The notes under the pieces are model-generated. The model searched no databases, was not told the DNA's origin, and saw nothing but the letters and a program-made list of their open reading frames with translations. Positions 1-5,098 of a stretch of 7,605 nucleotides of DNA are shown here, in pieces (positions within the stretch are counted from its first letter, which is position 1; the number at the start of each line of letters is the position of its first letter). A program made the position numbers and the translations under genes. This DNA comes from an uncultured Selenomonas sp. (lineage in GTDB: Bacteria > Bacillota > Negativicutes > Selenomonadales > Selenomonadaceae). The stretch is from assembly GCA_905373085.1 (NCBI GenBank), contig CAJPRR010000110.1, positions 1 through 7,605 of the forward strand, given 5' to 3'.

Positions 1-156
1 TTGGAGCGGCAGGGCGTCCTCGTATCCGCCATCCGTTACCCGACGGTGGCGAAGGGGGCGGCTCGCCTGCGCGTCGCCTTGGCCGCGACGCATACGGAGG
101 AGGAGCTGAAAAGCGCGGCGGCGCGAATTGCAGCGTGCATGAGGGGAGCTTGCTGA
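1..156 (+). CDS. bioF: 8-amino-7-oxononanoate synthase-like protein, C-terminal end (partial)
   Basis: The last 51 codons of a gene whose 5' part lies outside the window; the frame is open from base 1 to the TGA at 154-156. The peptide includes AIRYPTVAKGAARLRVALAA and then THTEEEL. This is the hallmark C-terminal block of BioF-type alpha-oxoamine synthases, PLP enzymes that condense pimeloyl thioester with alanine in biotin synthesis. Family knowledge: BioF proteins carry 'AIRPPTVPxGxxRLRxxxxAxHTxxDL' here, while glycine C-acetyltransferase (Kbl) has 'SYPVVPxGxARIR', so BioF fits better. The lysine that binds PLP is not in the window. The 'Y' in place of the first proline is a small deviation. 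No biotin gene is seen downstream, so this may be the last gene of its operon. Confidence 0.75.
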   Translation: MERQGVLVSAIRYPTVAKGAARLRVALAATHTEEELKSAAARIAACMRGAC

Positions 157-186
157 AAGACGGGCGAATGTCCGCCTTTCAGTAAG
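157..186 (+). terminator. weak hairpin after the bioF-like gene
   Basis: The arms ctgaaa and tttcag, with an inner ggcg/cgcc pair, form an imperfect hairpin just behind the stop codon. There is no run of T after it, so it is at best a weak terminator or an mRNA 3' end stabiliser. Confidence 0.3.
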
Positions 187-245
187 CGTAGCATTTAGCA
201 TGAAGAGACATTGAGCCTGCTTGCCGCACAACGTCGCGCTTGTTG

Positions 246-274
246 TTGCCACGATGTACGATTTAGCATATAAT
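246..274 (+). promoter_or_regulatory. sigma-70 promoter of the DNA methylase
   Basis: TTGCCA (246-251) and TATAAT (269-274) are 17 bp apart, close to consensus. Transcription should begin near 281. That excludes the longest open frame, which begins at 221, as the true methylase start. A 9-base word, atttagcat, occurs at 193-201 and again at 261-269, overlapping the -10 box; it could be a repressor half-site, but this is only a suggestion. Confidence 0.8.
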
Positions 275-302
275 ACTTTCATGATGAAAGGGGCTACAGA
301 CG

Positions 303-326
303 ATGATGGCAGTGCAGCAGCAATGA
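303..326 (+). CDS. 7-codon leader peptide overlapping the methylase start
   Basis: ATG at 303 encodes MMAVQQQ and stops at TGA 324-326, overlapping the methylase ATG (323-325) as ATGA. The only good Shine-Dalgarno sequence in the leader, aaagggg at 287-293, is 9 bases from this ATG and 29 bases from the methylase ATG. The methylase start itself has no clear ribosome binding site. Inference: ribosomes may initiate here and re-initiate on the methylase, keeping its level low. Alternatively the methylase could start at ATG 281 or 284 in its own frame, but that would be nearly leaderless. Confidence 0.4.
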   Translation: MMAVQQQ

Positions 327-1210
327 ATCTCAAACCTTTTTTGAAATGGGCCGGAGGCAAGGGGCAGCTCATCCATGAAATCGCCCCATACTATCCCTTT
401 GAAGACAGCCGCATAAAAAAATACGCCGAACCTTTTGTCGGAGGCGGCGCGATCCTCTTCGATATATTGAGCAAGTATGATCTGGAAGCTGTTTATATCA
501 GTGATGTAAACAGCGAACTCATCAATACCTACTGTACGATTCGAGATCATGCGGACGAACTGATTCACTTGCTCCTTCTTATGCAAAGCGAATTCACAGC
601 ACTCTCCGCAGAGGAGCGGAAGATCTGCTATACCGAGAAACGCGCACGTTTCAACGATCTGAAAATGCACGAGAACAAAGCAGACAGCAAGGAACGCGCT
701 GCATTGATGATTTTCCTCAATCGAACCTGTTTCAACGGCTTGTTCCGTGTCAACAAAAAAGGATTCTTCAATGTCCCCATGGGCGCTTACAAAAATCCAA
801 CCATTTGCGATGAAGCTAATCTTCGAGCCGTGGCGGAAAAATTAAGAAACGTAGAAATTGTATGCGCGGACTATCAAAATGCGGCCGATTTTATCGACAA
901 ACGTACCTTCGTTTATTTCGATCCCCCCTATCGACCGCTCACGGAAACCGCACGCTTTACGGCCTATACAAAAGATTCTTTCGACGATGCGGCGCAGTTT
1001 GCTCTGGCAAAGTTTGTGGATGCCATGAGCGCGAAAGGCGCCAAAATTGTCGTCAGCAACTCCGATCCCAAAAATGTAAACAGCGAAGATAACTTTTTTG
1101 AAGACATCTATCGCACGCACAAGATTCAACGAGTGAATGCCGTGCGCATGATCAACAGCAACGCCGACGCACGCGGCAAGATACAGGAACTTCTTATATC
1201 GAACTTTTAG
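323..1210 (+). CDS. D12-class (Dam/DpnIIA-like) DNA adenine-N6 methyltransferase
   Basis: A 295-residue enzyme that transfers a methyl group from S-adenosylmethionine to adenine in DNA. In family order: FLKWAGGKGQL (residues 6-16, SAM-binding motif X), AEPFVGGGA (35-43, motif I), SDVN (60-63), the substrate-recognition block NRTCFNGLFRVNKKGFFNVP (133-152) and catalytic DPPY (200-203). The arrangement is that of alpha-class enzymes, many of which modify GATC, but specificity cannot be read from sequence alone. The start at 323 was chosen because homologues begin just before 'KPFLKWAGGK' and the promoter lies at 246-274. Neighbouring genes are unrelated and there is no endonuclease gene, so this is either a solitary methylase or the relic of a restriction-modification pair. 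Two counted 60-base lines gave 38% and 48% G+C against 58% for one line in the antiporter gene, suggesting acquisition. Confidence 0.92.
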   Translation: MNLKPFLKWAGGKGQLIHEIAPYYPFEDSRIKKYAEPFVGGGAILFDILSKYDLEAVYISDVNSELINTYCTIRDHADELIHLLLLMQSEFTALSAEERKICYTEKRARFNDLKMHENKADSKERAALMIFLNRTCFNGLFRVNKKGFFNVPMGAYKNPTICDEANLRAVAEKLRNVEIVCADYQNAADFIDKRTFVYFDPPYRPLTETARFTAYTKDSFDDAAQFALAKFVDAMSAKGAKIVVSNSDPKNVNSEDNFFEDIYRTHKIQRVNAVRMINSNADARGKIQELLISNF

Positions 1211-1223
1211 GGAGGAGATACAT

Positions 1224-1240
1224 ACAGCATGACGCTGTGA
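1224..1240 (+). other. orphan ribosome-binding site, hairpin and 3-codon frame
   Basis: Directly after the methylase stop, ggaggag (1211-1217) is a strong ribosome binding site. It precedes ATG ACG CTG TGA (1229-1240). The ATG lies in the loop of an acagc/gctgt hairpin (1224-1228 with 1234-1238). Nothing longer is encoded. It may be the scar of a lost downstream gene such as a restriction enzyme, or a chance arrangement. Confidence 0.25.
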
Positions 1241-1301
1241 TGACGCCATCGCAGGAAACGGGCGCAAAAGCAATTATGCCGTTTGTGCGTGTAGTTGCCC
1301 A

Positions 1302-1330
1302 TTGACGAATCTCTGCCTTTTTTCTATAAT
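1302..1330 (+). promoter_or_regulatory. sigma-70 promoter of the small secreted protein
   Basis: TTGACG (1302-1307), a 17-base spacer and TATAAT (1325-1330) match 11 of 12 consensus positions. The start should be near 1337, giving a leader of about 40 nt to ATG 1377. Confidence 0.85.
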
Positions 1331-1376
1331 AAGAAGGTGTTTAGTTATTTGGTAGCTTTAGAAAAGAGACGATTCG

Positions 1377-1778
1377 ATGCGAAAATTTGCTTTGATGTGG
1401 AGCATGACAACACTGCTCCTTTTCCTCGCGAGCGCCGTGTGCTGCGCTGAGGACGAGGGGCGGCGCTTCGTGGACGCCCGCGGCGATACGGGATATTTCG
1501 TGGACGTCACGACGGTTTCCATCGACAGCAATCATGAATATACGGCGGATGTCGCCATCATCAAGGCAAAGGAGAACCGCCTCTTTTCCTATCGCATGCA
1601 CTTCGACTTCGCCGCGCGCACCTACCAGATTCTGCGATCCGCAACGATGACCTACGATACGCGCGAGGTGTCCCAGAGCGTGAAGACGCCGACGCCTGCA
1701 GCGCCCTATGTGCCGGGATCGCCGATCGCCGCCATCGTCGATTATCTTTACGCGTGGCAGCGAGGCTTCGAGAAATGA
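1377..1778 (+). CDS. small secreted protein, possible surface-adhesin-E-like fold
   Basis: 133 residues. The N-terminus is a classical signal peptide: MRK, a hydrophobic core at about residues 4-21, then SAVCCA with likely signal peptidase I cleavage after Ala24. The two cysteines do not form a proper lipobox. The mature part of about 109 residues has alternating polar and hydrophobic segments (FVDARGDTGYFVDVTTVSI, then a KAKENRLFSYRMHFDF stretch) that suggest a small beta-rich domain. From memory this resembles short exported proteins of Negativicutes, some assigned to the surface-adhesin protein E-like family; I cannot confirm that. The gaaaagaga stretch (1361-1369) is the probable ribosome binding site. 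The gene has its own promoter and terminator and is therefore a single-gene unit. Function unknown. Confidence 0.8.
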   Translation: MRKFALMWSMTTLLLFLASAVCCAEDEGRRFVDARGDTGYFVDVTTVSIDSNHEYTADVAIIKAKENRLFSYRMHFDFAARTYQILRSATMTYDTREVSQSVKTPTPAAPYVPGSPIAAIVDYLYAWQRGFEK

Positions 1779-1823
1779 ACGGTGCACGCCGTTCGCTTTG
1801 CAGGCCTTGTGCCCTTGCAAGGG
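1777..1823 (+). other. two extra hairpins between the secreted-protein stop and its terminator
   Basis: An inverted repeat gaacgg/ccgttc (1777-1782 with 1789-1794) overlaps the stop codon, and a perfect 12-bp palindrome cccttgcaaggg lies at 1812-1823. With the terminator they form a row of three hairpins that could protect the mRNA 3' end. Confidence 0.45.
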
Positions 1824-1832
1824 ACTTGGATG

Positions 1833-1861
1833 AAATGCGCCCGTTGCCGGGCGCATTTTTT
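1833..1861 (+). terminator. Rho-independent terminator of the secreted-protein gene
   Basis: A perfect 10-bp stem (aaatgcgccc at 1833-1842 with gggcgcattt at 1849-1858), a 6-base loop and six T (1856-1861). The upstream A residues mean it could also work weakly on the other strand. Confidence 0.92.
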
Positions 1862-1949
1862 ATGAACGCCATGCGAGATGAGGAGCACGATTCGTTCGAT
1901 TCAGCGACATAAAAAATAATAATTGTTTGGTTGTTTTTTCTAAAAGGGC

Positions 1950-1978
1950 TTGCAAAGTTTTCTTGAATATGTTATCCT
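1950..1978 (+). promoter_or_regulatory. probable promoter of the long non-coding RNA
   Basis: TTGCAA (1950-1955), 17 bases, then TATCCT (1973-1978; 4 of 6 consensus). An A/T-rich tract at about 1908-1946 precedes it and could act as an UP element. The predicted start is near 1985. The weak -10 makes this the least certain of the plus-strand promoters. Confidence 0.5.
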
Positions 1979-1984
1979 TGTTGC

Positions 1985-2471
1985 AATAGGAAATAAAGCC
2001 CAATAAACATTCGAAATCCATGCTCGTCCCGACGGGCGTTGCGGAAGGCTGGACGGTTCAGTTTCGGGAGGTTCTGCCGTCGCTGAAACGCCGTCCGCAA
2101 ACATGGGAACTTTCGCTTGTAGGCGGCAGAGGTTTGCCGTCGTCGTGCCCTGGAGGCCAGTCCTCGCACGGGTCGTTGGAGAGCGGTGTGTCACGGCTCT
2201 TTCGGGCAGGCTTCCTATGTTCATCTCGGCGCTGCCTGAGTGTTCGCGTGAGGAACACGGCGCAGACGTGCAGTCCTTAGGCGGCGACGGATGAAGCCGT
2301 ACCGCGTTCTACGGGAGCCTTCGTGCATCGTGTACGGGCTGCTGCAGCTTCCTGGAACAAGGGCGGAGTGCAGCTGGGTTTGCAGATTGTTTTGTCGGAG
2401 CGAGTGCGGATATTCGCTCCGCTCGGCTGTACGCGGGGGAAATCAGGCGGTGGGCGACCACCGCCTTTTTT
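1985..2471 (+). ncRNA. candidate long structured non-coding RNA, about 490 nt
   Basis: No open frame here looks like a protein, but the stretch is packed with local hairpins. They include ggacgg-ttcag with ctgaa-acg-ccgtcc (2051-2061 with 2083-2096), cggc/gccg (2124-2127 with 2136-2139) and cgtgc/gcacg enclosing ctgg/ccag (2144-2170). Further stems are gtgttc/gaacac (2250-2255 with 2263-2268), gcgg-acgg/ccgt-ccgc (2281-2305), cgtgca/tgtacg with a 3-base loop (2322-2336), gctgca/tgcagc (2341-2346 with 2369-2374) and the 8-bp cggagcga/tcgctccg (2396-2403 with 2414-2421). A promoter lies before it and a strong terminator closes it. The next gene has its own promoter 3 bases past the terminator, so this is a separate unit rather than a simple leader. 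It lacks the conserved cores of RNase P RNA and tmRNA, and has no SRP-RNA signature that I can see. I do not recognise the family. A terminating riboswitch-like leader is the main alternative. Confidence 0.55.
2445..2471 (+). terminator. Rho-independent terminator of the structured RNA
   Basis: ggcggtgg (2446-2453) pairs perfectly with ccaccgcc (2458-2465) around a GCGA tetraloop of the stable GNRA type, followed by six T (2466-2471). The T run ends 3 bases before the -35 box of the antiporter promoter. Confidence 0.93.
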
Positions 2472-2473
2472 CG

Positions 2474-2502
2474 TTGCCACGGGAAATAATCTGTATTATA
2501 AT
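2474..2502 (+). promoter_or_regulatory. sigma-70 promoter of the antiporter-radical SAM operon
   Basis: TTGCCA (2474-2479), 17 bases, TATAAT (2497-2502). Both boxes and the spacing are identical to those of the methylase promoter at 246-274. The start should be near 2509, leaving a leader of about 30 nt. Confidence 0.85.
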
Positions 2503-2538
2503 GAAGGGCGTAATTGCCAATGGAAAGGAAGGGATTTT

Positions 2539-4050
2539 ATGGCAGAGACGGCATGGGCTGTTCTTCCGCCCGTCATCACCATCGTGCTGGCGCTCGCGAC
2601 GAAGGAAGTCTATATGTCGCTGATCATCGGCATTTTTTCGGGAGCTATGCTCTACGCGAATTTCAATGTCCTCGAAGCGCTCCTCACGATGTTCGCGGTC
2701 ATGGAAGCGAAGGTCGGGACGAACGTCAACATCCTCGTCTTTCTCGTCATCCTCGGCATCCTCGTCGCCGCCATCACGCGCTCGGGCGCGACGAGGGCTT
2801 ACGGCGACTGGGCAGTGCGCACGATCCGGGGCAGACGCAGCGCGCTCGCGATCACGGCGCTGCTCGGCGTCGTCATCTTCATCGACGACTACTTCAACTG
2901 CTTGACGGTCGGCACGGTCATGCGTCCCGTGACGGACAAGTTCAAGATCGCGCGCACGAAGCTCGCCTACATCATCGACGCGACGGCGGCGCCCGTGTGC
3001 ATCCTCGCGCCCATATCGAGCTGGGCGGCGGCCGTCGGCTCGTCGCTTCCCGAGGGCAGCAGCATCGACGGCTTCGGCCTCTTCCTGCAGACGATTCCGA
3101 TCAATCTCTACGCATGGCTGACGCTCGCCTTCATGTGCTTCCTCGTGTGGTCGGAGAAGGACTTTTCCGAGATGGGCGCCTCGATCCGAAAGAATGCGCG
3201 AGAATTCTATGTTCCGCCCGAGTACGCCGACGTCAAGGAGGAGAAGATCGAGGGCAGAGGCAAGATCTACGACCTCCTGCTTCCCCTGGCAGTGCTCATC
3301 GCTGCGTGCATCTACGGCATGCTCTATACGGGCGGCATCCACGATGGGCTGAGCGTCGCCGAGGCTTTCGCGAACTGCGATTCGTCGAAGTCGCTCGTGC
3401 TCGGCTCCTTCATCGCCTTCGTCTTTACGGGACTCCTCTACCTGCCGCGCCGCGTCGTTTCCTTCAATGATTTTTGCACGAGCTTCATCCTCGGCTTCAA
3501 GGCGATGTCGCCCGCGCTCTTCATCCTGTGCCTCGCGTGGACGCTCTCGGGCATCTGCAGCGACAAGTATCTCGACCTCGGCGGCTACGTCGGCCAGCTC
3601 GTCAGCGCCAATGCGGGCGTCATCACGTTCCTGCCCGTCATCTTCTTCCTCGTCGGCGCAGGTCTCGCCTTCGCTACGGGAACGTCGTGGGGCACGTTCG
3701 GCATCTTGATTCCCATCGCGCTCGCCATCGTCGGCACGGACAGCCCCGTGCTCGCGCTCTGCGTCGCGGCGATTCTCTCGGGCGCCGTCGCCGGCGACCA
3801 TGCGTCGCCGATTTCCGATACGACGATCCTCGCATCTGCGGGCGCACAGTGCCACCACATCGACCATGTGTCGACGCAGATCCCCTACGTGCTCGTCGTC
3901 GTCAGCGCCTGCACCGTCGGCTACATCGTCGACGGCTTCACGATGAACGGCTGGCTGGGACTCGCCGTCGCGGCGGCAATCCTCGCCGTCGTCATGCTTG
4001 CCGTCTACTGGAAAGTCCCCGTGCCGCTCAAAGACCGCAGCGCGGACTGA
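2539..4050 (+). CDS. NhaC-family Na+/H+ antiporter-type membrane transporter
   Basis: A 503-residue inner-membrane carrier with about 11-12 hydrophobic segments, the usual NhaC-family size. NhaC proteins exchange cytoplasmic Na+ for external H+; some relatives swap amino acids or organic acids, so the substrate is not certain. Family signatures are FIDDYFNCLTVGTVMRPVTD (residues 114-133, with an acidic pair at 116-117), DATAAPVCILAPISSW (147-162), GTSWGTFGILIP (381-392) and GDHASPISDTT (419-429). A polar cytoplasmic stretch at about 205-242 divides the two halves. The start at 2539 follows a good ribosome binding site (ggaaaggaaggga, 2522-2534) and is the first methionine that yields a sensible N-terminus. 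An open frame from 2323 runs in but overlaps the structured RNA and promoter. It shares a transcript with the radical SAM gene 12 bases downstream. Confidence 0.92.
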   Translation: MAETAWAVLPPVITIVLALATKEVYMSLIIGIFSGAMLYANFNVLEALLTMFAVMEAKVGTNVNILVFLVILGILVAAITRSGATRAYGDWAVRTIRGRRSALAITALLGVVIFIDDYFNCLTVGTVMRPVTDKFKIARTKLAYIIDATAAPVCILAPISSWAAAVGSSLPEGSSIDGFGLFLQTIPINLYAWLTLAFMCFLVWSEKDFSEMGASIRKNAREFYVPPEYADVKEEKIEGRGKIYDLLLPLAVLIAACIYGMLYTGGIHDGLSVAEAFANCDSSKSLVLGSFIAFVFTGLLYLPRRVVSFNDFCTSFILGFKAMSPALFILCLAWTLSGICSDKYLDLGGYVGQLVSANAGVITFLPVIFFLVGAGLAFATGTSWGTFGILIPIALAIVGTDSPVLALCVAAILSGAVAGDHASPISDTTILASAGAQCHHIDHVSTQIPYVLVVVSACTVGYIVDGFTMNGWLGLAVAAAILAVVMLAVYWKVPVPLKDRSAD

Positions 4051-4062
4051 GAGGAAATATCT

Positions 4063-4725
4063 ATGCTTGTCTACATGGTCGATCACGGCAAGTACCTCTT
4101 GCCCGAAGAAAGCCTCAAGCGCCGTCCCGAAGGGAAGCGCGGCCTCTACGTCAATATCACGAACGAATGTCCGTGCGCGTGCACCTTCTGCCTGCGCACG
4201 ATGAAGGATATGCCTGCGGACATGAGCCTGTGGCTCGGCGGCAAAGAACCGACGGTCGAAGAGATCAAGGCCGCTCTCCTCGCCGCGCCCTGGGACTATG
4301 TGAGGGAAGTCGTCTTCTGCGGCTTCGGCGAGCCGACGATGCGCCTTGCCGACCTCATCGAACTGCTGCGCTTCGTCAAGGAGCAGCATCCTGACCTGCC
4401 GACGCGCGTCAATACGAACGGTCTCTCGGATCTCGTCTACGGCCGCGACACGGCGGCGGACTTCGCGGGCGGCATCCTTGATACCGTTTCCATCAGCCTC
4501 AACGCGTCGAACGCCGAGCGCTATCTGGCGCTGACGAGAAGCGAGTTCGGCATCAAATCCTTCGAAGCGATGCTCGCTTTCGCCGAGAAGATGAAGTCTT
4601 ATGCGGGGCATGTCGTCCTCACGATCGTCGAAAAGGTCGAGGGCGCGGAAGAAATCGCAAAGTGCCGCGCACTGTGCGGGGCGCGGGGGCTTGATTTGCG
4701 CGTGCGCACGTATGAGGGAAGCTGA
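4063..4725 (+). CDS. radical SAM protein of the TatD-associated type
   Basis: 220 residues. NITNECPCACTFCLR (residues 31-45) carries the CxxxCxxC cluster motif: Cys36, Cys40 and Cys43 bind the [4Fe-4S] cluster that cleaves SAM; Cys38 is extra. CGFGEP (86-91) is a GGEP-like SAM-binding motif, NTNG (117-120) and SISLNA (143-148) are further core strands. The protein is short, with a bare radical SAM core and no SPASM or other cluster domain. It resembles the small family usually found beside TatD nucleases (TIGR04038 from memory), whose reaction is unknown. No tatD gene is within this window. The 12-base gap after the antiporter holds gaggaaat, a good ribosome binding site, so the two genes form an operon. 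No private terminator follows; the shared hairpin at 4820-4851 would end the transcript. Confidence 0.85.
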   Translation: MLVYMVDHGKYLLPEESLKRRPEGKRGLYVNITNECPCACTFCLRTMKDMPADMSLWLGGKEPTVEEIKAALLAAPWDYVREVVFCGFGEPTMRLADLIELLRFVKEQHPDLPTRVNTNGLSDLVYGRDTAADFAGGILDTVSISLNASNAERYLALTRSEFGIKSFEAMLAFAEKMKSYAGHVVLTIVEKVEGAEEIAKCRALCGARGLDLRVRTYEGS

Positions 4726-4750
4726 CGGCGGGCATGCGGCGAACGATGAC

Positions 4751-4780
4751 TTGCATACAAGCGACCGAATATGCTATACT
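4751..4780 (+). promoter_or_regulatory. promoter of the antitoxin RNA
   Basis: TTGCAT (4751-4756), 18 bases, TATACT (4775-4780), with TGC immediately before the -10 box (extended -10). It begins 25 bases after the radical SAM stop. The word aatatgctatact is repeated in inverted orientation at the toxin promoter, so the two core promoters are near copies. Start expected near 4787. Confidence 0.8.
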
Positions 4781-4790
4781 ATGGGTGGCA

Positions 4791-4818
4791 AACGTAAGAA
4801 ACGTCGTAACCGATACAC
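4791..4818 (+). repeat. direct repeat, antitoxin copy (DRa plus DRb equivalent)
   Basis: aacgtaagaaacgtc (4791-4805), then gta, then accgatacac (4809-4818). Both blocks recur without the three extra bases at 4964-4988. They are the pairing region between antitoxin and toxin RNAs. Confidence 0.9.
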
Positions 4819-4819
4819 G

Positions 4820-4851
4820 AAAAGCCCCCAAGCGCTACCTTGGGGGCTTTT
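4820..4851. terminator. bidirectional terminator shared by antitoxin, toxin and upstream operon
   Basis: A perfect 12-bp stem (aaaagcccccaa at 4820-4831 with ttgggggctttt at 4840-4851) around an 8-base loop. The A/T ends give a U run on both strands, so it can stop the rightward antitoxin RNA, readthrough from the antiporter operon and the leftward toxin mRNA. The two RNAs carry complementary loops here, offering a first contact for pairing. Confidence 0.92.
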
Positions 4852-4875
4852 CTGTACCCATATTGCGAGCAGGGT

Positions 4876-4980
4876 TTAACGCTCAGGCTCGTCGCCGTCG
4901 TCTCTCGCATCGAGCCATTTGCTGATATGATTGGCAATCACACCAGCCAAGATGGAGAGAATGAACGTAAGAAACGTCAC
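4876..4980 (-). CDS. Fst/par-like type I membrane toxin, 34 residues
   Basis: GTG at 4980 to TAA at 4876 encodes 34 residues: a hydrophobic helix (FLTFILSILAGVIANHI, residues 3-19), then KWLDARDD and a charged tail ending in EPER. This is the Fst plan: one membrane helix containing a small-residue turn, a WL-x-x-R sequence, and a charged cytoplasmic end. Fst peptides insert in the cell's own membrane and disturb division and nucleoid structure when made without antitoxin. The ribosome binding site is excellent (aaaggggg on the minus strand, 4995-4988, 7 bases from GTG). The likely mRNA runs from about 5021 to the terminator at 4820-4851, about 200 nt, compared with about 210 nt for pAD1 RNA I. 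Peptides this short are usually missed by gene callers. The acidic tail differs from the mostly basic tails of plasmid Fst proteins. Confidence 0.82.
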   Translation of the reverse strand: MTFLTFILSILAGVIANHISKWLDARDDGDEPER

Positions 4981-4988
4981 CGATACAC
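4964..4988 (+). repeat. direct repeat, toxin copy
   Basis: aacgtaagaaacgtc (4964-4978) directly joined to accgatacac (4979-4988). On the minus strand this is the spacer between ribosome binding site and start, the GTG (4980-4978) and codons 2-6 of the toxin. It is the target of the antitoxin RNA. Confidence 0.9.
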
Positions 4989-5020
4989 CCCCTTTCCATT
5001 GCCATGTCTAGGGGCGGCAA
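4989..5020 (-). promoter_or_regulatory. toxin mRNA leader structure that hides the ribosome binding site
   Basis: On the minus strand UUGCC (5020-5016) can pair with GGCAA (5003-4999). The loop it encloses holds CCCCU (5014-5010), which can pair with AGGGG of the ribosome binding site (4993-4989). Together this is a possible H-type pseudoknot; either stem alone is also feasible. pAD1 RNA I likewise masks its ribosome binding site in a 5' stem-loop. Folding is by eye only. Confidence 0.55.
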
Positions 5021-5027
5021 CGCATAA

Positions 5028-5056
5028 AGTATAGCATATTTTGCCGCAGCAATAAA
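5028..5056 (-). promoter_or_regulatory. promoter of the toxin mRNA
   Basis: Read leftward, TGC-TATACT (5036-5028) is an extended -10 box, the same as at the antitoxin promoter. The -35 region 17 bases upstream is poor (TTTATT, 5056-5051) and overlaps the arm of the hairpin at 5052-5098. Start expected near 5021. By sequence it is weaker than the antitoxin promoter, which suits a toxin made in smaller amounts than its antidote. Confidence 0.65.
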
Positions 5057-5098
5057 CCCGCCGCATCAGTCTCACGGGACTTCTGCCGGCGGGTTTAT
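5052..5098. terminator. long hairpin between toxin promoter and the gene-free region
   Basis: ataaacccgccg (5052-5063) pairs perfectly with cggcgggtttat (5087-5098), with a small agtc/gact hairpin in the loop. The plus side continues as cttttga and the minus side as tttattgct, so U-richness is modest both ways. It probably ends leftward transcripts from the 5645-5673 promoter and shields the toxin from readthrough. Confidence 0.6.

Larger units (their letters stand above)
4787..4852 (+). ncRNA. antisense antitoxin RNA of a par/Fst-type toxin-antitoxin module
   Basis: A predicted RNA of about 65 nt that ends in the shared terminator. Its 5' half (4791-4818) is almost identical to the plus strand at 4964-4988, so it can pair with the toxin mRNA. 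The pairing covers the bases between ribosome binding site and start, the GTG and the first five codons. The match is 25 bases, broken only by three additional bases (gta, 4806-4808) that would bulge out. Known precedent: in enterococcal par of pAD1, RNA II of about 65 nt pairs with RNA I (fst mRNA) through two direct repeats and a shared terminator loop. Size, orientation, split repeat and terminator all agree here. No tool was run; the call rests on the arrangement. Confidence 0.8.

Noticed and set aside
221..322. Methylase extension starting at TTG 221
   Set aside because: It would begin upstream of the predicted transcription start (about 281), and homologues start just before the FLKWAGGK motif.
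323..1210. Apparent wealth of GATC sites in the methylase gene
   Set aside because: I counted 8 in the gene, but the antiporter gene also has about 10, so GATC is generally frequent here and not a special feature of the methylase.
2020..2294. Short frames on both strands within the structured RNA
   Set aside because: Several overlap in different phases with no ribosome binding site or protein-like composition; the hairpins and terminator explain the region better.
1985..2471. Assignment to RNase P RNA, tmRNA, SRP RNA or 6S RNA
   Set aside because: I could not find the RNase P core, the tmRNA ends, an SRP-type apical domain or a 6S-like central bubble; length and layout also disagree.
2443..4611. 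722-codon open frame on the minus strand
   Set aside because: It is the antisense shadow of the antiporter and radical SAM genes; its Arg/Asp/Glu-rich composition is what high-G+C codons give in the complementary frame, and the plus-strand genes carry clear family motifs.
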